Positions 43,349 to 52,487 of a stretch of DNA of 64,000 bases are shown here, piece after piece (position 1 is the stretch's first letter; every line of letters begins with the position of its first letter). The stretch is from JAVDCA01 sp035293985 (lineage in GTDB: Bacteria > Pseudomonadota > Alphaproteobacteria > Rhizobiales > Xanthobacteraceae). A program made the translations under genes and the position numbers. The stretch lies in assembly GCA_035293985.1 (NCBI GenBank), contig DATGLS010000048.1, positions 570,322 through 634,321 of the forward strand. The letters are read 5' to 3'. Under the pieces are notes generated by a model. That model did no database searches and had not been told where the DNA came from. It saw nothing but the letters and a program-made list of their open reading frames with translations.

Positions 43349-44338
43349 ATGTCGAACGCGAGGACTTGGCTCGGACGCCGCAAATTCCTCTTGTCTGCGG
43401 CCGCCGCGGTGGCGAGCCCTGTGATCGCGCGGGCGGACCGCTGGCCGTCGCGCCCCGTGCACATCATTTGTCCGCTCGCGGCGGGGGGCGGCATCGACGC
43501 GACGGCCCGTATCGTCGGTGCCCGACTGGGCGACATCTGGGGCCAGCGCGTCGTGGTCGAGAACAAGCCGGGCGCGAGCGGCAACATCGCGGCCGAGTAC
43601 GCCGCGCATGCCGAGCCGGACGGCTACACGATCTACATTCCCTCTTTCTTCCACACCACCAATGCCTTTCTGGTTCCGTCGCACACCTACGACGCCGTGG
43701 CCGATTTTGCGCCGGTCACGCTGCTCGCCACCTATCCGCTCGTCATGGTGGTGCCGACCTCCTCGCCCGCCCGCACCGTGCAGGAGTTCATCGCCTATGC
43801 GAGGACGAAGAAGGTCAGCTTCGCGTCGTCCGGCTATGGCTCCTCGCTGCATCTCGCCGCCGAGCTGTTCACGCGCAGCGCCGGGATCGAGATGACGCAC
43901 GTGCCGTATCGCGGCGCGGGACCGGCATTCACCGACCTGATCGCCGGCCGCGTCGACGCGATGATCAATTTCACATCCTCGAGCCTGCCTCTGGTGCGAC
44001 AGGGCCAGCTGCGCGCGCTGGCGGTGACGACCGCGAAACGCCTTTCCGTTGCGCCCGATTTGCCGACGATGGCGGAAGGCGGCGTCGCCGGCGTCGAGGT
44101 CGCGTCGTGGTCGGCATTTCTCGTGCCGGCGAAAACCTCGCGCGAGATCGTCGGCAAAATCCACGACGATACCATCAAGGCGCTCGACGAGCCGACGGTC
44201 CGGGACAAGCTCGAGAGCACCGGCGCCGTCGTGATCGGGTCGACGCCGGCCGAGCTTACCTCGTTCCTCGAGGCTGAACGCAGCAAATGGGGGCGGGTCA
44301 TCAAGGCCGCGAACATCCAACCCTTGAAGGGGCCTTAG
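43349..44338 (+). CDS. Bug family (tripartite tricarboxylate transporter) substrate-binding protein
   Basis: Start 43349 gives 329 residues with a twin-arginine signal (WLGRRKFLLSAAAAVASPVI). The Bug fold shows WPSRPVHIICPLAAGGGIDA, GQRVVVENKPGASGNIAAEY, VPYRGAGPAFTDLIAGRVDA and LRALAVTTAKRLSVAPDLPT. These periplasmic receptors bind carboxylates or related small molecules. No TctA/TctB membrane genes follow; instead a sodium:solute symporter pair does, so this is an orphan receptor, as is common for the family. Confidence 0.93.
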   Translation: MSNARTWLGRRKFLLSAAAAVASPVIARADRWPSRPVHIICPLAAGGGIDATARIVGARLGDIWGQRVVVENKPGASGNIAAEYAAHAEPDGYTIYIPSFFHTTNAFLVPSHTYDAVADFAPVTLLATYPLVMVVPTSSPARTVQEFIAYARTKKVSFASSGYGSSLHLAAELFTRSAGIEMTHVPYRGAGPAFTDLIAGRVDAMINFTSSSLPLVRQGQLRALAVTTAKRLSVAPDLPTMAEGGVAGVEVASWSAFLVPAKTSREIVGKIHDDTIKALDEPTVRDKLESTGAVVIGSTPAELTSFLEAERSKWGRVIKAANIQPLKGP

Positions 44339-44448
44339 TTAGTCGGATGCCGGGCTGAGGCGCCGTCTTCGCCCGCCGCCGCGTGGAACCGAAGCTCGTC
44401 ATCGGCACTTAGACTCTCATACGCGCGGGGCGGAGCCGGAGCCCGATC

Positions 44449-44640
44449 ATGCGCGCGATCCGTTGGCTGGCCGTTTTGCCGTTCCTCGGCCTCATCATCG
44501 GCCCATTCTTCGTCGACCGCGTCCAGCCCTTCGTCCTCGGCCTGCCGCTGCTCCTCGCCTGGATCGTCGCGTGGGTGGTGCTCACCGCGATCATCATGGC
44601 CATCATCTACAGCCTCGACGCGCGCGAGGATGTGCCATGA
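44449..44640 (+). CDS. DUF3311 small membrane protein
   Basis: A 63-residue protein with two hydrophobic helices (IRWLAVLPFLGLIIGPFFVD and AWIVAWVVLTAIIMAIIYSL) joined by a VQPFVLGLPLLL turn, the DUF3311 pattern. GGAGCCGGAG precedes the ATG. Its stop overlaps the start of the symporter gene (ATGA). DUF3311 proteins regularly pair with SSS-family symporters and may be a small accessory subunit. Confidence 0.87.
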   Translation: MRAIRWLAVLPFLGLIIGPFFVDRVQPFVLGLPLLLAWIVAWVVLTAIIMAIIYSLDAREDVP

Positions 44641-46127
44641 ATTCTGCGACGAACGCGGCGCTCATCTTCATCGCGGCCGCCCTCGTGCTGGCGCTCGTGC
44701 TCGGTTTCCTGGCGCGGCGCGGACGGGAGATGAGTCTCGAGCAATGGGCGGTGGGCGGGCGCGGCTTCGGGGCCATCTTCGTCTTCCTGCTGCTCGCCGG
44801 CGAGATCTACACGACCTTCACGTTCCTCGGCGGCAGCGGCTATGCCTACGGCAAGGGCGGCCCGGCCTACTACATTCTGTGCTACGGCACCCTCGCCTAC
44901 GTGCTCTCCTACTTCATGCTGCCGGCGATCTGGCGCTATGCGCGCGAGAAGCGGCTCTACTCGCAGTCCGACTTCTTCGTGCGCAAGTACGAAAGCCGCG
45001 CGCTCGGCATCATCGTGTCGCTGGTCGGCATCGTTGCGCTCGTGCCCTACCTCGTGCTGCAGCTCAAGGGGCTCGGCATCATCGTCGAGACCGCGAGCTA
45101 CGGCGCGATCTCGCGCACCCTCGCGATCTGGATCGGCGCTGCGGCGGTGACCGCCTATGTCATGGTGTCGGGCGTGCACGGCTCGGCGTGGACGTCGGTC
45201 GCCAAGGACGCACTGATCCTCGCGGTCGTGCTGTTTCTCGGCATCTACCTGCCGATCCACTACTACGCGGGCATCGGCGCCATGTTCGCCGCGATCGAGC
45301 AGGCGAAGCCCGGCTTCATCGCGTTGCCGGCGCACGGCGAGAACATCTGGTGGTTCGCCTCCACGGTGCTGCTGACCGCGCTCGGCTTCTACATGTGGCC
45401 GCACACCTTCGGCTCGATCTATACGGCGAAGCGCGCCGACGTCTTTCGCAAGAACGCGATCGTGCTGCCGCTCTACCAGCTCATCCTGCTGTTCGTCTTC
45501 TTCGTCGGCTTCGCGGCGATCCTGCAAGTCAAGGGACTGACCGGCGCCGACATCGATCTCGCCCTCTTCCGCCTGTCGGTGAAGACATTCGATCCGTGGT
45601 TCGTCGGGGTGATCGGCGCGGCCGGCGTGCTCACCGCCCTGGTGCCCGGCTCGATGATCCTGATGACCGCCGGCACGCTGCTCGCCAACAACCTCTTGCG
45701 CGCCGGCGCGCGCGAGGGCGACGACGCGCGCATCGCCTGGCGCGCCAAGGCACTGGTACCGGTGGTGGCACTCGTGGCGGTGTGGTTCACGCTGCAGGGC
45801 GGCGAGACGATCGTCGCGCTGCTGCTGATGGGCTACAGCTTCGTCACCCAGCTCTTCCCGGCGCTGGTGCTGAGCCTTGCGCGCCACAACCCGGTGACGC
45901 GCGAGGGCGCGATCGCCGGCATCGTCGCAGGCGTCGCGACCGTCGCGTTGGTGAGCGTGACGCACACGACGATCGGCTCGCTGCTGCCATGGCTGCCGCA
46001 GGCGTTGAAGGATTTCAACGTCGGCATCATCGCGCTGATCGTGAACGTCGTGGTGCTGGCGATCGTCAGTGCGGCGACGCGGTCGCTCGCCACCGGTCAC
46101 GGCCCGGCGAGCCTGGAGGCGCGCTGA
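44637..46127 (+). CDS. Sodium:solute symporter family protein
   Basis: The 496-residue membrane protein has about 13 helices in the SSS/LeuT-like arrangement. It has QWAVGGRGFGAIFVFLLLAG and EIYTTFTFLGGSGYAYGKGG near the start, YSQSDFFVRKYESRALGIIV, then WTSVAKDALILAVVLFLGIY, FYMWPHTFGSIYTAKRADVF and LVPGSMILMTAGTLLANNLL. It takes up an organic solute with sodium. Coupling to a DUF3311 gene and proximity to a Bug receptor and an M24 hydrolase suggest an uptake-and-hydrolysis cluster. Confidence 0.93.
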   Translation: MNSATNAALIFIAAALVLALVLGFLARRGREMSLEQWAVGGRGFGAIFVFLLLAGEIYTTFTFLGGSGYAYGKGGPAYYILCYGTLAYVLSYFMLPAIWRYAREKRLYSQSDFFVRKYESRALGIIVSLVGIVALVPYLVLQLKGLGIIVETASYGAISRTLAIWIGAAAVTAYVMVSGVHGSAWTSVAKDALILAVVLFLGIYLPIHYYAGIGAMFAAIEQAKPGFIALPAHGENIWWFASTVLLTALGFYMWPHTFGSIYTAKRADVFRKNAIVLPLYQLILLFVFFVGFAAILQVKGLTGADIDLALFRLSVKTFDPWFVGVIGAAGVLTALVPGSMILMTAGTLLANNLLRAGAREGDDARIAWRAKALVPVVALVAVWFTLQGGETIVALLLMGYSFVTQLFPALVLSLARHNPVTREGAIAGIVAGVATVALVSVTHTTIGSLLPWLPQALKDFNVGIIALIVNVVVLAIVSAATRSLATGHGPASLEAR

Positions 46128-46133
46128 TCGCGA

Positions 46134-46295
46134 TCAGCGCTCTACCGACCTCGACCAGGACCCTGCGGCGCAGGCCTCGGGTTCCGCGCATTTGACGACC
46201 CAGAACACGTAGGAAGCCGCGAAGGATCCGAGCGTGCTGGTCGCCAGGAGGGCGATCAGAGCGCCATGCAGAAGGGTGATCGGCTCTAGGGTCAT
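46134..46295 (-). CDS. Possible 53-residue membrane microprotein
   Basis: The frame begins MTLEPITLLHGALIALLATS and continues with a hydrophobic stretch (TLGSFAASYVFWVV), then a polar tail with two Cys (KCAEPEACAAG) and SRSVER. One membrane helix is likely. No strong ribosome binding site is visible, and the gene ends 7 bases from the convergent symporter stop. It is reported for its codon quality and membrane profile only. Confidence 0.4.
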   Translation of the reverse strand: MTLEPITLLHGALIALLATSTLGSFAASYVFWVVKCAEPEACAAGSWSRSVER

Positions 46296-46437
46296 GTCAC
46301 GCAACTCGCTCGAAGTCCCGCCTCGTCGGGCGTGAATAGAGGCCGCCAGCCTTCAACAATTTCCAATTTTTCGGCTACGCATTTGCACGCAATCGAAATA
46401 CGTAGTCCTACGGATGGCGGAGCGATCGCCACACCCG

Positions 46438-47103
46438 TCAGCGCTTCATCAGTATCGGCAGCGGCGGCGTCTCGCCCTTCGGCACGTCGATCTCGCCGGC
46501 GATGATCAGCGACGATACCATCACGTAGAAGCTTGCCACCGCGACCAGATCGACGAGCTGCTGCTCGCCGAGCGTCGTCTCGGCGCGCGCGAAGGTCGCG
46601 TCGGTGAGGTGGCGGTCGCGCAGCAGCTCGATGCAGACGTCGTAGACCACCTCCTCGTCGGGCTTCAGGCCGGCGGGCCGCCGCCCCTCGCGGATGTCGT
46701 CCGCGACCGCCTTCGGCACACCGGCCTTGAGCGCGATCGGATAGTGCGCCCACCATTCGTATTGCGCGTCCCACAGGCGCGCCTCGATCAGGATCGCGAG
46801 CTCGTTGAGGCGGTGCGGCAGCGAGGTCTCGAACCGCAGGTAGTCGGTCATGCCGAGATAGCGCTCGGTGAGCTTGGGGCTGCGCAGCAGCATGCTGTAG
46901 GGGCCGCCGAGGCCGGCGCTCGATACCTTGAGGATGCGCTCGGCAATCGGCTTCTGCGCGTCGGTGAGCTGCTCCTTGCTGAGCTGCGAGAAGCGCGCTT
47001 CGTGCTCGGCCGCCGACGACGCCCCGCCGGCGATGAGAGCCGCCGCGAGTGCACCCGCCGCGCGCCGCCGAAATCCGGCCCGATGGTGATGAGTGAACCG
47101 CAT
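46438..47103 (-). CDS. Exported carboxymuconolactone decarboxylase-like (AhpD-fold) protein
   Basis: The 221-residue protein has an N-terminal export signal (FRRRAAGALAAALIAGGASS), possibly Tat-type because of the Arg run. The rest has the CMD all-helical fold: PYSMLLRSPKLTERYLGMTD, LNELAILIEARLWDAQYEWW and GEQQLVDLVAVASFYVMVSS. The AhpD redox pair CxxC is absent; the matching segment has EARLWDAQYEWWAH, which is the decarboxylase-like version. A periplasmic location is unusual for this fold and the substrate is unknown. Confidence 0.83.
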   Translation of the reverse strand: MRFTHHHRAGFRRRAAGALAAALIAGGASSAAEHEARFSQLSKEQLTDAQKPIAERILKVSSAGLGGPYSMLLRSPKLTERYLGMTDYLRFETSLPHRLNELAILIEARLWDAQYEWWAHYPIALKAGVPKAVADDIREGRRPAGLKPDEEVVYDVCIELLRDRHLTDATFARAETTLGEQQLVDLVAVASFYVMVSSLIIAGEIDVPKGETPPLPILMKR

Positions 47104-47338
47104 GCTGTCTCTCCCGCTCCCGATGCGCCCGGCGGCGTCATCCGCGGGGTCGATCGAGTATGGAAGGCGACGCGCGCGCTTGGCAATCAGGCATCAGCGC
47201 CTGTGGCCGGCCGGTGTCTGCCGCCGACGCACGCGGCGCGGAAAAGATTGACCTGCCTCGGCTGCCAAAACGCGGCTATGATCGACCTGATCCGAGGCGC
47301 GCGCTGCGCGTGCCCGCGCGGATCGAGGGTCCGCTCGG

Positions 47339-48094
47339 ATGCTCAAAGCTCTGAAATCATTTGGGCAGGCGGTGTTCTCCGGCGAAGGCCTCGGCGGCAT
47401 CCTCGCCAGCTACCGAACCCGCAAGCGCCAGGCGGCGTTCGCCAAGCGGCTGCGCCACGAGATCGCCGCCGGCAGGTGCTGGACGTGCGCGGCAGCGGTC
47501 GGCGAGCACCCGCTCCGCGATCCCGATCTCGCCGGGCGCTACTACTGCTCGCTCGACTGCCGCAACACGGCGCTCATCGAGCGCGACAGCGAACTCGACG
47601 AGAAGATGGCGCGGCAGCCGGCCCCGCTGACGGACGAAGAGCAAGCGCTGCTGGCCGGAAGATCGAGCCCCGGCATGCACTACGCGCCGGGCGCTTGCGT
47701 CTTTTGCGGCCAGGCTCTCGACGACAAGCGCGCGGTCTTCGGCTTCTGCTCGGCGCGGTGCGAAGAGAGGGCGATCGCGCCCTACGTGACGCTGACCGAG
47801 CGGCTCGAGGATTCGGACGCTTACAAGCAGGCCGTCGGCGACCGCGACCGTTTCACCGATCGGGATCCGGACGTCATCGATGAGGTCAAGCAGCAGTGCG
47901 GGAAGGCGACGATGACCGACGGCGAGATCGCCGCATACCTCGATCAGCAGTTGAGGTTCGCGGCGTTGCTGTACACGCGGCGCAGGCGCTTCGACGCCGC
48001 CGAGGCGCGTGTGCGCTTCCTCAGGAAATGGGAGCTGCAACGCGCGTACGTGCTGGAAGACGCGAAGCGGAAAGAGACGAAGCGATTGGACTGA
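47339..48094 (+). CDS. Unrecognised protein with two Cys4 zinc-finger-like modules
   Basis: The 251-residue soluble protein begins MLKALKSFGQAVFSGEGLGG. Two cysteine modules stand out: CWTC...YYCSLDC (about 48-75) and CVFC...FGFCSARC (about 120-142). Each has C-x2-C followed by C-x3-C after 20-24 residues, as in small treble-clef zinc fingers. The C-terminal third is charged and helical (QQLRFAALLYTRRRRFDAAE, LQRAYVLEDAKRKETKRLD). I cannot name a family. It stands alone on the plus strand before the lytic transglycosylase gene. The duplicated modules suggest nucleic-acid or protein binding. Confidence 0.75.
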   Translation: MLKALKSFGQAVFSGEGLGGILASYRTRKRQAAFAKRLRHEIAAGRCWTCAAAVGEHPLRDPDLAGRYYCSLDCRNTALIERDSELDEKMARQPAPLTDEEQALLAGRSSPGMHYAPGACVFCGQALDDKRAVFGFCSARCEERAIAPYVTLTERLEDSDAYKQAVGDRDRFTDRDPDVIDEVKQQCGKATMTDGEIAAYLDQQLRFAALLYTRRRRFDAAEARVRFLRKWELQRAYVLEDAKRKETKRLD

Positions 48095-48224
48095 GGCCCC
48101 GGAGGTCCGGTGGGTGGTGAACGCAACCTGTTCGATCGCGTGCCGCCGGCCGGTACCCCGCGCCGCGATCGGAACGCACCCTCCCGCTCGACGTTGTGCA
48201 TCGCGTGATCCTCGGAACGAGACC

Positions 48225-49316
48225 ATGACGTCCAAGCCCAGTCGGGCCGTGTGGCCGCGTGGCTTCGGCCGCGGTTCCGGTGCCCTACCCAGGCTGCTTT
48301 TGGCGGCGACGCTGGCGAGCGTCGGAGCGCCCGGCGCCGCCTCCGGCCTGCGCGACGATCCGACCGCCATCGAACGACCGCGGCCTGCGCGGCAGGCGAT
48401 GCAAGCGCACGCGCCGAGCGCGACTGTCGGCACGGCTTCGCGCGATGCCGCGGGCCCGCAGCAAACAGCGGACGGATTTTGCGTGACGCTCGCGGCCGCG
48501 GCCGCAAGCAACGATCTGCCGGTCGACTTCTTCACGCGCCTGATCTGGCGCGAGAGCCGCTTCAAGGCGGACGCGATCAGCCGCAAAGGGGCCCAGGGCG
48601 TCGCGCAGTTCATGCCGGCGACCGCACGCGCGAGCGGTCTCGGCGATCCGTTCAACCCGCGCGAGGCGGTTGCGAAGTCCGGGGAGCTGCTGCGCGCGCT
48701 GCGGCGCGAGTTCGGCAATCTCGGCCTCGCGGCCGCCGCCTACAATGCCGGACCGAAACGGGTGCATGACTGGCTCGGCGGCCGGCGGCCGCTGCCGCAG
48801 GAAACGCAGGCCTATGTCCGTTTCGTGACCGGCCGCCCGGTCGAGGCCTGGGCCGCCGGCGAGCCGGGGCCGCCCGAGCGCCGTTTCCTCGAGGCCGTGC
48901 CATGCAACCTGCCGGCGTCCGCTCCGGTTCTGGCCGCGCCTGATGCGGAGGCATCGAAAATTGCGCCGAAGATCGACGCCGCCAAGCGTTCCGAACCCGT
49001 GAAGCCCTGGGGCGTGGAAGTGGTCGGCGGGCCGACCCCGGCCAAGGCGCTGGCGCGGTACCGTGAATGGCTGCCGAAATATGCCGCCATCGTCGGCGAT
49101 CGCACGCCGCACGTGGTGATGCACGGCATCATGGGCAACATGGGATCGGCGCGCGTGCGGATCGGCGAAGAGACCCGCGCCGGCGCGACGAAACTATGCG
49201 CCGCGCTCCGGACGGCCGGGACTTATTGCGACGTCCTGCGGATGGTCATTCCCGGCGAAACGACGCCAGCGGCATCTCGACCTCGTCCAGCCACGTCTCC
49301 GGTTGCGGAACGGTGA
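48225..49316 (+). CDS. Secreted lytic transglycosylase (SLT domain)
   Basis: Start 48225 gives 363 residues with a signal sequence (LPRLLLAATLASVGAPGAAS). The SLT domain shows LPVDFFTRLIWRESRFKADA with the catalytic Glu, then KGAQGVAQFMPATARASGLG, LRREFGNLGLAAAAYNAGPK and the AYVRFVTG close. The C-terminal 120 residues contain a SPOR-like repeat pattern (WGVEVVGGPTPAKALARY and SARVRIGEETRAGATKLCAA), which would bind denuded glycan at division sites. It cleaves peptidoglycan in the periplasm, for turnover or to let complexes through the wall. Confidence 0.9.
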   Translation: MTSKPSRAVWPRGFGRGSGALPRLLLAATLASVGAPGAASGLRDDPTAIERPRPARQAMQAHAPSATVGTASRDAAGPQQTADGFCVTLAAAAASNDLPVDFFTRLIWRESRFKADAISRKGAQGVAQFMPATARASGLGDPFNPREAVAKSGELLRALRREFGNLGLAAAAYNAGPKRVHDWLGGRRPLPQETQAYVRFVTGRPVEAWAAGEPGPPERRFLEAVPCNLPASAPVLAAPDAEASKIAPKIDAAKRSEPVKPWGVEVVGGPTPAKALARYREWLPKYAAIVGDRTPHVVMHGIMGNMGSARVRIGEETRAGATKLCAALRTAGTYCDVLRMVIPGETTPAASRPRPATSPVAER

Positions 49317-49502
49317 ATCCGTTCGCGGCAAAGCCCGACGGGCGGGGGGTGCGAGGAAGTCGAGAGGACGGCACGCGACGACCTTCCGGCCTGTGGCCAT
49401 TTCCCGCAGCCGATTTGGCGGATTTGCTGGATCCGGCAACCCTCGACGTGGAACCCTGTGCTCGGTTGGGCGTTGGAGTGGGCCACAATAGGGGGAAGCA
49501 TT

Positions 49503-50129
49503 ATGCCCACCACGAGCCGAGCGGTCACCATCGGGCAGTCGGAATTCCGCTGCCCCTGTCACGCCTGCGCCTTCTTCCATAGCCGGGATGAAGAGTACGA
49601 CTTGTTGCTGCCGTTCTCGAAGTCCGGCGCCGAAGCGGGCGAGCGGTTATTCCATGTCGTCGATAAGGCCCATCTTGGGGAGCGACGAAAGCGGCTGGCG
49701 GAGGCCGGCATCGACGTCGCGGGGGCGGAGAGCAAGGGGCAGCTCGAGATCCGGCCATGGGAGAACGCCTATTTGCGCGGAAGCCGTTTCGACCAATACG
49801 CCATGCTGGAGCTGATCCAAGAGGTCCTCAAGGATGGCCGCTCCAGAGGATTCCCGATGACGCGCCTATGGGCCAACATGGAATGGGCGCTGGACGACCT
49901 GCCCGGTGTTCATGACATCGTCGAATACGAGACGCGGCTGAATCACTTTCTTCCGAACTACGATGACGTGGTCGTCTGCACCTACGACCTGAGCAAGTTC
50001 AGCGCCCGCGTCGTCGTGGACATCATGCGCACCCATCCGCAGGTGATCATCGGCGGGGCGCTGCAAGAGAATCCTTTCTATGTTCCCCCCGACCAATTCC
50101 TCGCCGAGTTGAGCGGCCGGCCCTCCTGA
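49503..50129 (+). CDS. MEDS (DcmR-type sensory) domain protein
   Basis: The start at 49503, after AGGGGGA, gives 208 residues. The protein is almost entirely a MEDS domain: CHACAFFHSRDEEYDLLLPF at the N-terminus, GERLFHVVDKAHLGERRKRL, LEIRPWENAYLRGSRFD, and WALDDLPGVHDIVEYETRLN with a VVVCTYDLSKFSA strand. MEDS modules occur in DcmR and in kinases and are thought to sense one-carbon or other small compounds. Its stop is 5 bases before the histidine kinase gene, so it likely feeds that kinase. Confidence 0.85.
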   Translation: MPTTSRAVTIGQSEFRCPCHACAFFHSRDEEYDLLLPFSKSGAEAGERLFHVVDKAHLGERRKRLAEAGIDVAGAESKGQLEIRPWENAYLRGSRFDQYAMLELIQEVLKDGRSRGFPMTRLWANMEWALDDLPGVHDIVEYETRLNHFLPNYDDVVVCTYDLSKFSARVVVDIMRTHPQVIIGGALQENPFYVPPDQFLAELSGRPS

Positions 50130-50134
50130 TTGCA

Positions 50135-52474
50135 ATGGTTGCGACTCGAGCGCTGCTTCAGGATTCCGAGAGCTCCGGCACGGATGCAGAGCTGCGGCGC
50201 TGCGTCCGCGATCTGGTCGCGTTGTCGAGCTTGCCGGCGCTCTGGATAAAAGCCAATCCCAATGAAATCGCCGATAGCGTCGGACAGCTTGCGGTGAGCA
50301 TCCTCGACGCCGACTTCGGCTGCGTGTTCCTGCGCGATCCCGAAGTGGAAGTCATACATTGCCACCAGCGCTCGACCGAGCGGCCGATCGAGATCGCGCG
50401 GGTTCGCGCGATGTATCGGCCCAATGCGAGGTTCGAGATCGACGATGGCCATCAACATCGGCTGCGGGCAACGTGTGTGCCGATCGGCAGGGAAACGGGC
50501 TCGGGGCTGGTCGCGTTGAGCCGCAGGCCCGGTTTTCCGACCGAGACCGAGCAGACATTGCTGCGGGTGGCGGCCAACCAGGCGGCGACCGCGATCGAAC
50601 GATGGAAATCGGAAGCGAAGGTTGCAGAGCAGACACGCGTGCTGCAACGGCTGACGATGACCGAGACGGCGTTGTACACGTTCACGGACCGGCTTTTTCG
50701 CGCCGGGTCGCACGAGGAGATCTATCACGCCGGCCTTGATGCGATCGTCGACATCCTGCGCTGCGACCGGGCGTCGATCCTCCTGTTCGACGCCACGAGC
50801 AAGATGCGGTTCGTGGCCTGGCGCGCTCTCTCGGACGGATATCGAAGAGCCGTCGACGGGCACTCGCCGTGGAAGCCCGAGGACCAAGCCGCGGCTCCCA
50901 TATGCATCGAAGATATCGAAAAAGCGGGCGACCTTTCCGCGGACCTGAAGACGGTGGTGAGAACCGAGGGCATCGCCGCGTTGTCGTTCATTCCAATTTT
51001 CGCGGGCGGCCGACTCGCCGGTAAATTCATGGCGTATTACGACGCGCCGCACGTATTCGCGCGCAGCGAGATCGAGGCCGGCACCGCCATTGCGAGGCAG
51101 CTCGGGTTCGGACTCGAACGGCTGCGCGCTGACGAGACGACGCGGCGACTCGCCAGTATCGTGGATACGTCGGACGACGCCATCATCAGCAAGAATCTCG
51201 ACGGGGTCATCCAAAGCTGGAATCTCGGCGCCGAGCGCATCTTCGGCTACCAGGCCCACGAGGTGATCGGCAAGCCGGTGACAGTCCTGATGCCGCCGGA
51301 ACGCTACGACGAGGAGCCCGGGATTCTCGCGCGGCTGCGTCGTGGCGAGCGGATCGATCACTACCAGACGGTGCGCCGCCGCAAGGACGGCCGCCTGATC
51401 GACATCTCGCTCACCGTTTCGCCGATCCGCGACAATACCGGACGCATCATCGCGGCGTCGAAGATCGCGCGCGACATCACCGAGCAAAAGCGCGCCGAAG
51501 CCGAATTGCGCGACAGCGAACGTCGCCTGCAGGAGCTGCTCGCCGCGATCCCGGCGGCGATCTACACCACCGACGCCGCCGGCAAGATCACGTATTACAA
51601 CGAAGCCGCGGTCGAGCTTTCGGGGCGTCGTCCCGCCCTCGGCACCGATCAATGGTGCGTGACCTGGAAAATGTACTGGCCTGACGGCACGCCATTGCCG
51701 CATGACCAGTGTCCGATGGCGATCGCGCTCAAGGAGGACCGGGCGGTGAGGGGCAAGGAGGCCGTCGCCGAACGGCCTGATGGCACCCGCATTCCCTTCA
51801 TTCCGTTCCCGACGCCGCTGCACGACGCCGCGGGCAGGCTGATCGGCGCCATCGACATGCTGGTGGACGTCAGCGAACGCAAGCAGGCGGAAACCCAGCA
51901 GCGCGTGCTGATGCGCGAATTGAATCATCGCGTCAAGAACAACATGCAGCTGCTGCAAGCACTGCTCTTCAGCTACATCCGCCGGACGCAAAATCCCGAG
52001 GCGCGGAGGGTTCTCGAAGATATTTCCAATCGAATTTCCGCGATGGCGGCGGCGCAACGGACCCTTTACGGCGCAGGCACCGGCAGCAAGTTCAATGCGG
52101 CCGAGTTTCTCGAGGCGGTCTGTGAGGCCGCGCAGCAGAGCTTCCCGCCCACCGTCAAGATCGTTCGCGAAAAAGTTTCGGGCGAGCTCGACAACGACAA
52201 TGCGGTGCCGCTCGCCCTGATCCTGAACGAATTGCTGACCAACGCCGTCAAGCACGGACGCAATGGCAGCGGTGAAGCGCGAATCCGCGTCGGTCTGGCG
52301 AGTGGCAACGGCGGCGAATTGTACGTCGAGGACGATGGTCCAGGTTTCGATTTGCAGTCCGTCGGCAGCCAATCGTCCGGGTTGAAGCTAGTCCAATTGC
52401 TCGCGCGTCAGGTGCAAGGCCGGCTCGAGGTGAGCAGCGGGCCTGCCACGCGCTGCACCGTTCGCTTCGGATAA
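50135..52474 (+). CDS. Multi-sensor HisKA_2-type histidine kinase (GAF-GAF-PAS-PAS)
   Basis: The 779-residue soluble kinase has two GAF domains (about 20-165 and 180-330), two PAS domains (about 335-460 and 465-585), and a HisKA_2 dimerisation domain with the phospho-acceptor His598 in RELNHRVKNNMQLLQALLF. The ATPase domain follows, with LILNELLTNAVKHGRNGSG (N box) and YVEDDGPGFDLQSV (G1). This kinase class usually phosphorylates single-domain or PhyR-type regulators. The PAS pair contains GYQAHEVIGKPVTVLMPPER. It sits in a three-gene operon after the MEDS gene and before a response regulator gene. Confidence 0.93.
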   Translation: MVATRALLQDSESSGTDAELRRCVRDLVALSSLPALWIKANPNEIADSVGQLAVSILDADFGCVFLRDPEVEVIHCHQRSTERPIEIARVRAMYRPNARFEIDDGHQHRLRATCVPIGRETGSGLVALSRRPGFPTETEQTLLRVAANQAATAIERWKSEAKVAEQTRVLQRLTMTETALYTFTDRLFRAGSHEEIYHAGLDAIVDILRCDRASILLFDATSKMRFVAWRALSDGYRRAVDGHSPWKPEDQAAAPICIEDIEKAGDLSADLKTVVRTEGIAALSFIPIFAGGRLAGKFMAYYDAPHVFARSEIEAGTAIARQLGFGLERLRADETTRRLASIVDTSDDAIISKNLDGVIQSWNLGAERIFGYQAHEVIGKPVTVLMPPERYDEEPGILARLRRGERIDHYQTVRRRKDGRLIDISLTVSPIRDNTGRIIAASKIARDITEQKRAEAELRDSERRLQELLAAIPAAIYTTDAAGKITYYNEAAVELSGRRPALGTDQWCVTWKMYWPDGTPLPHDQCPMAIALKEDRAVRGKEAVAERPDGTRIPFIPFPTPLHDAAGRLIGAIDMLVDVSERKQAETQQRVLMRELNHRVKNNMQLLQALLFSYIRRTQNPEARRVLEDISNRISAMAAAQRTLYGAGTGSKFNAAEFLEAVCEAAQQSFPPTVKIVREKVSGELDNDNAVPLALILNELLTNAVKHGRNGSGEARIRVGLASGNGGELYVEDDGPGFDLQSVGSQSSGLKLVQLLARQVQGRLEVSSGPATRCTVRFG

Positions 52475-52487
52475 GGTAGGTTCGCAA

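Noticed and set aside
44607..46100. A long minus-strand frame opposite the sodium:solute symporter
   Set aside because: Asp/His/Arg-rich antisense shadow; the plus-strand frame has 13 membrane helices and coupled DUF3311 gene.
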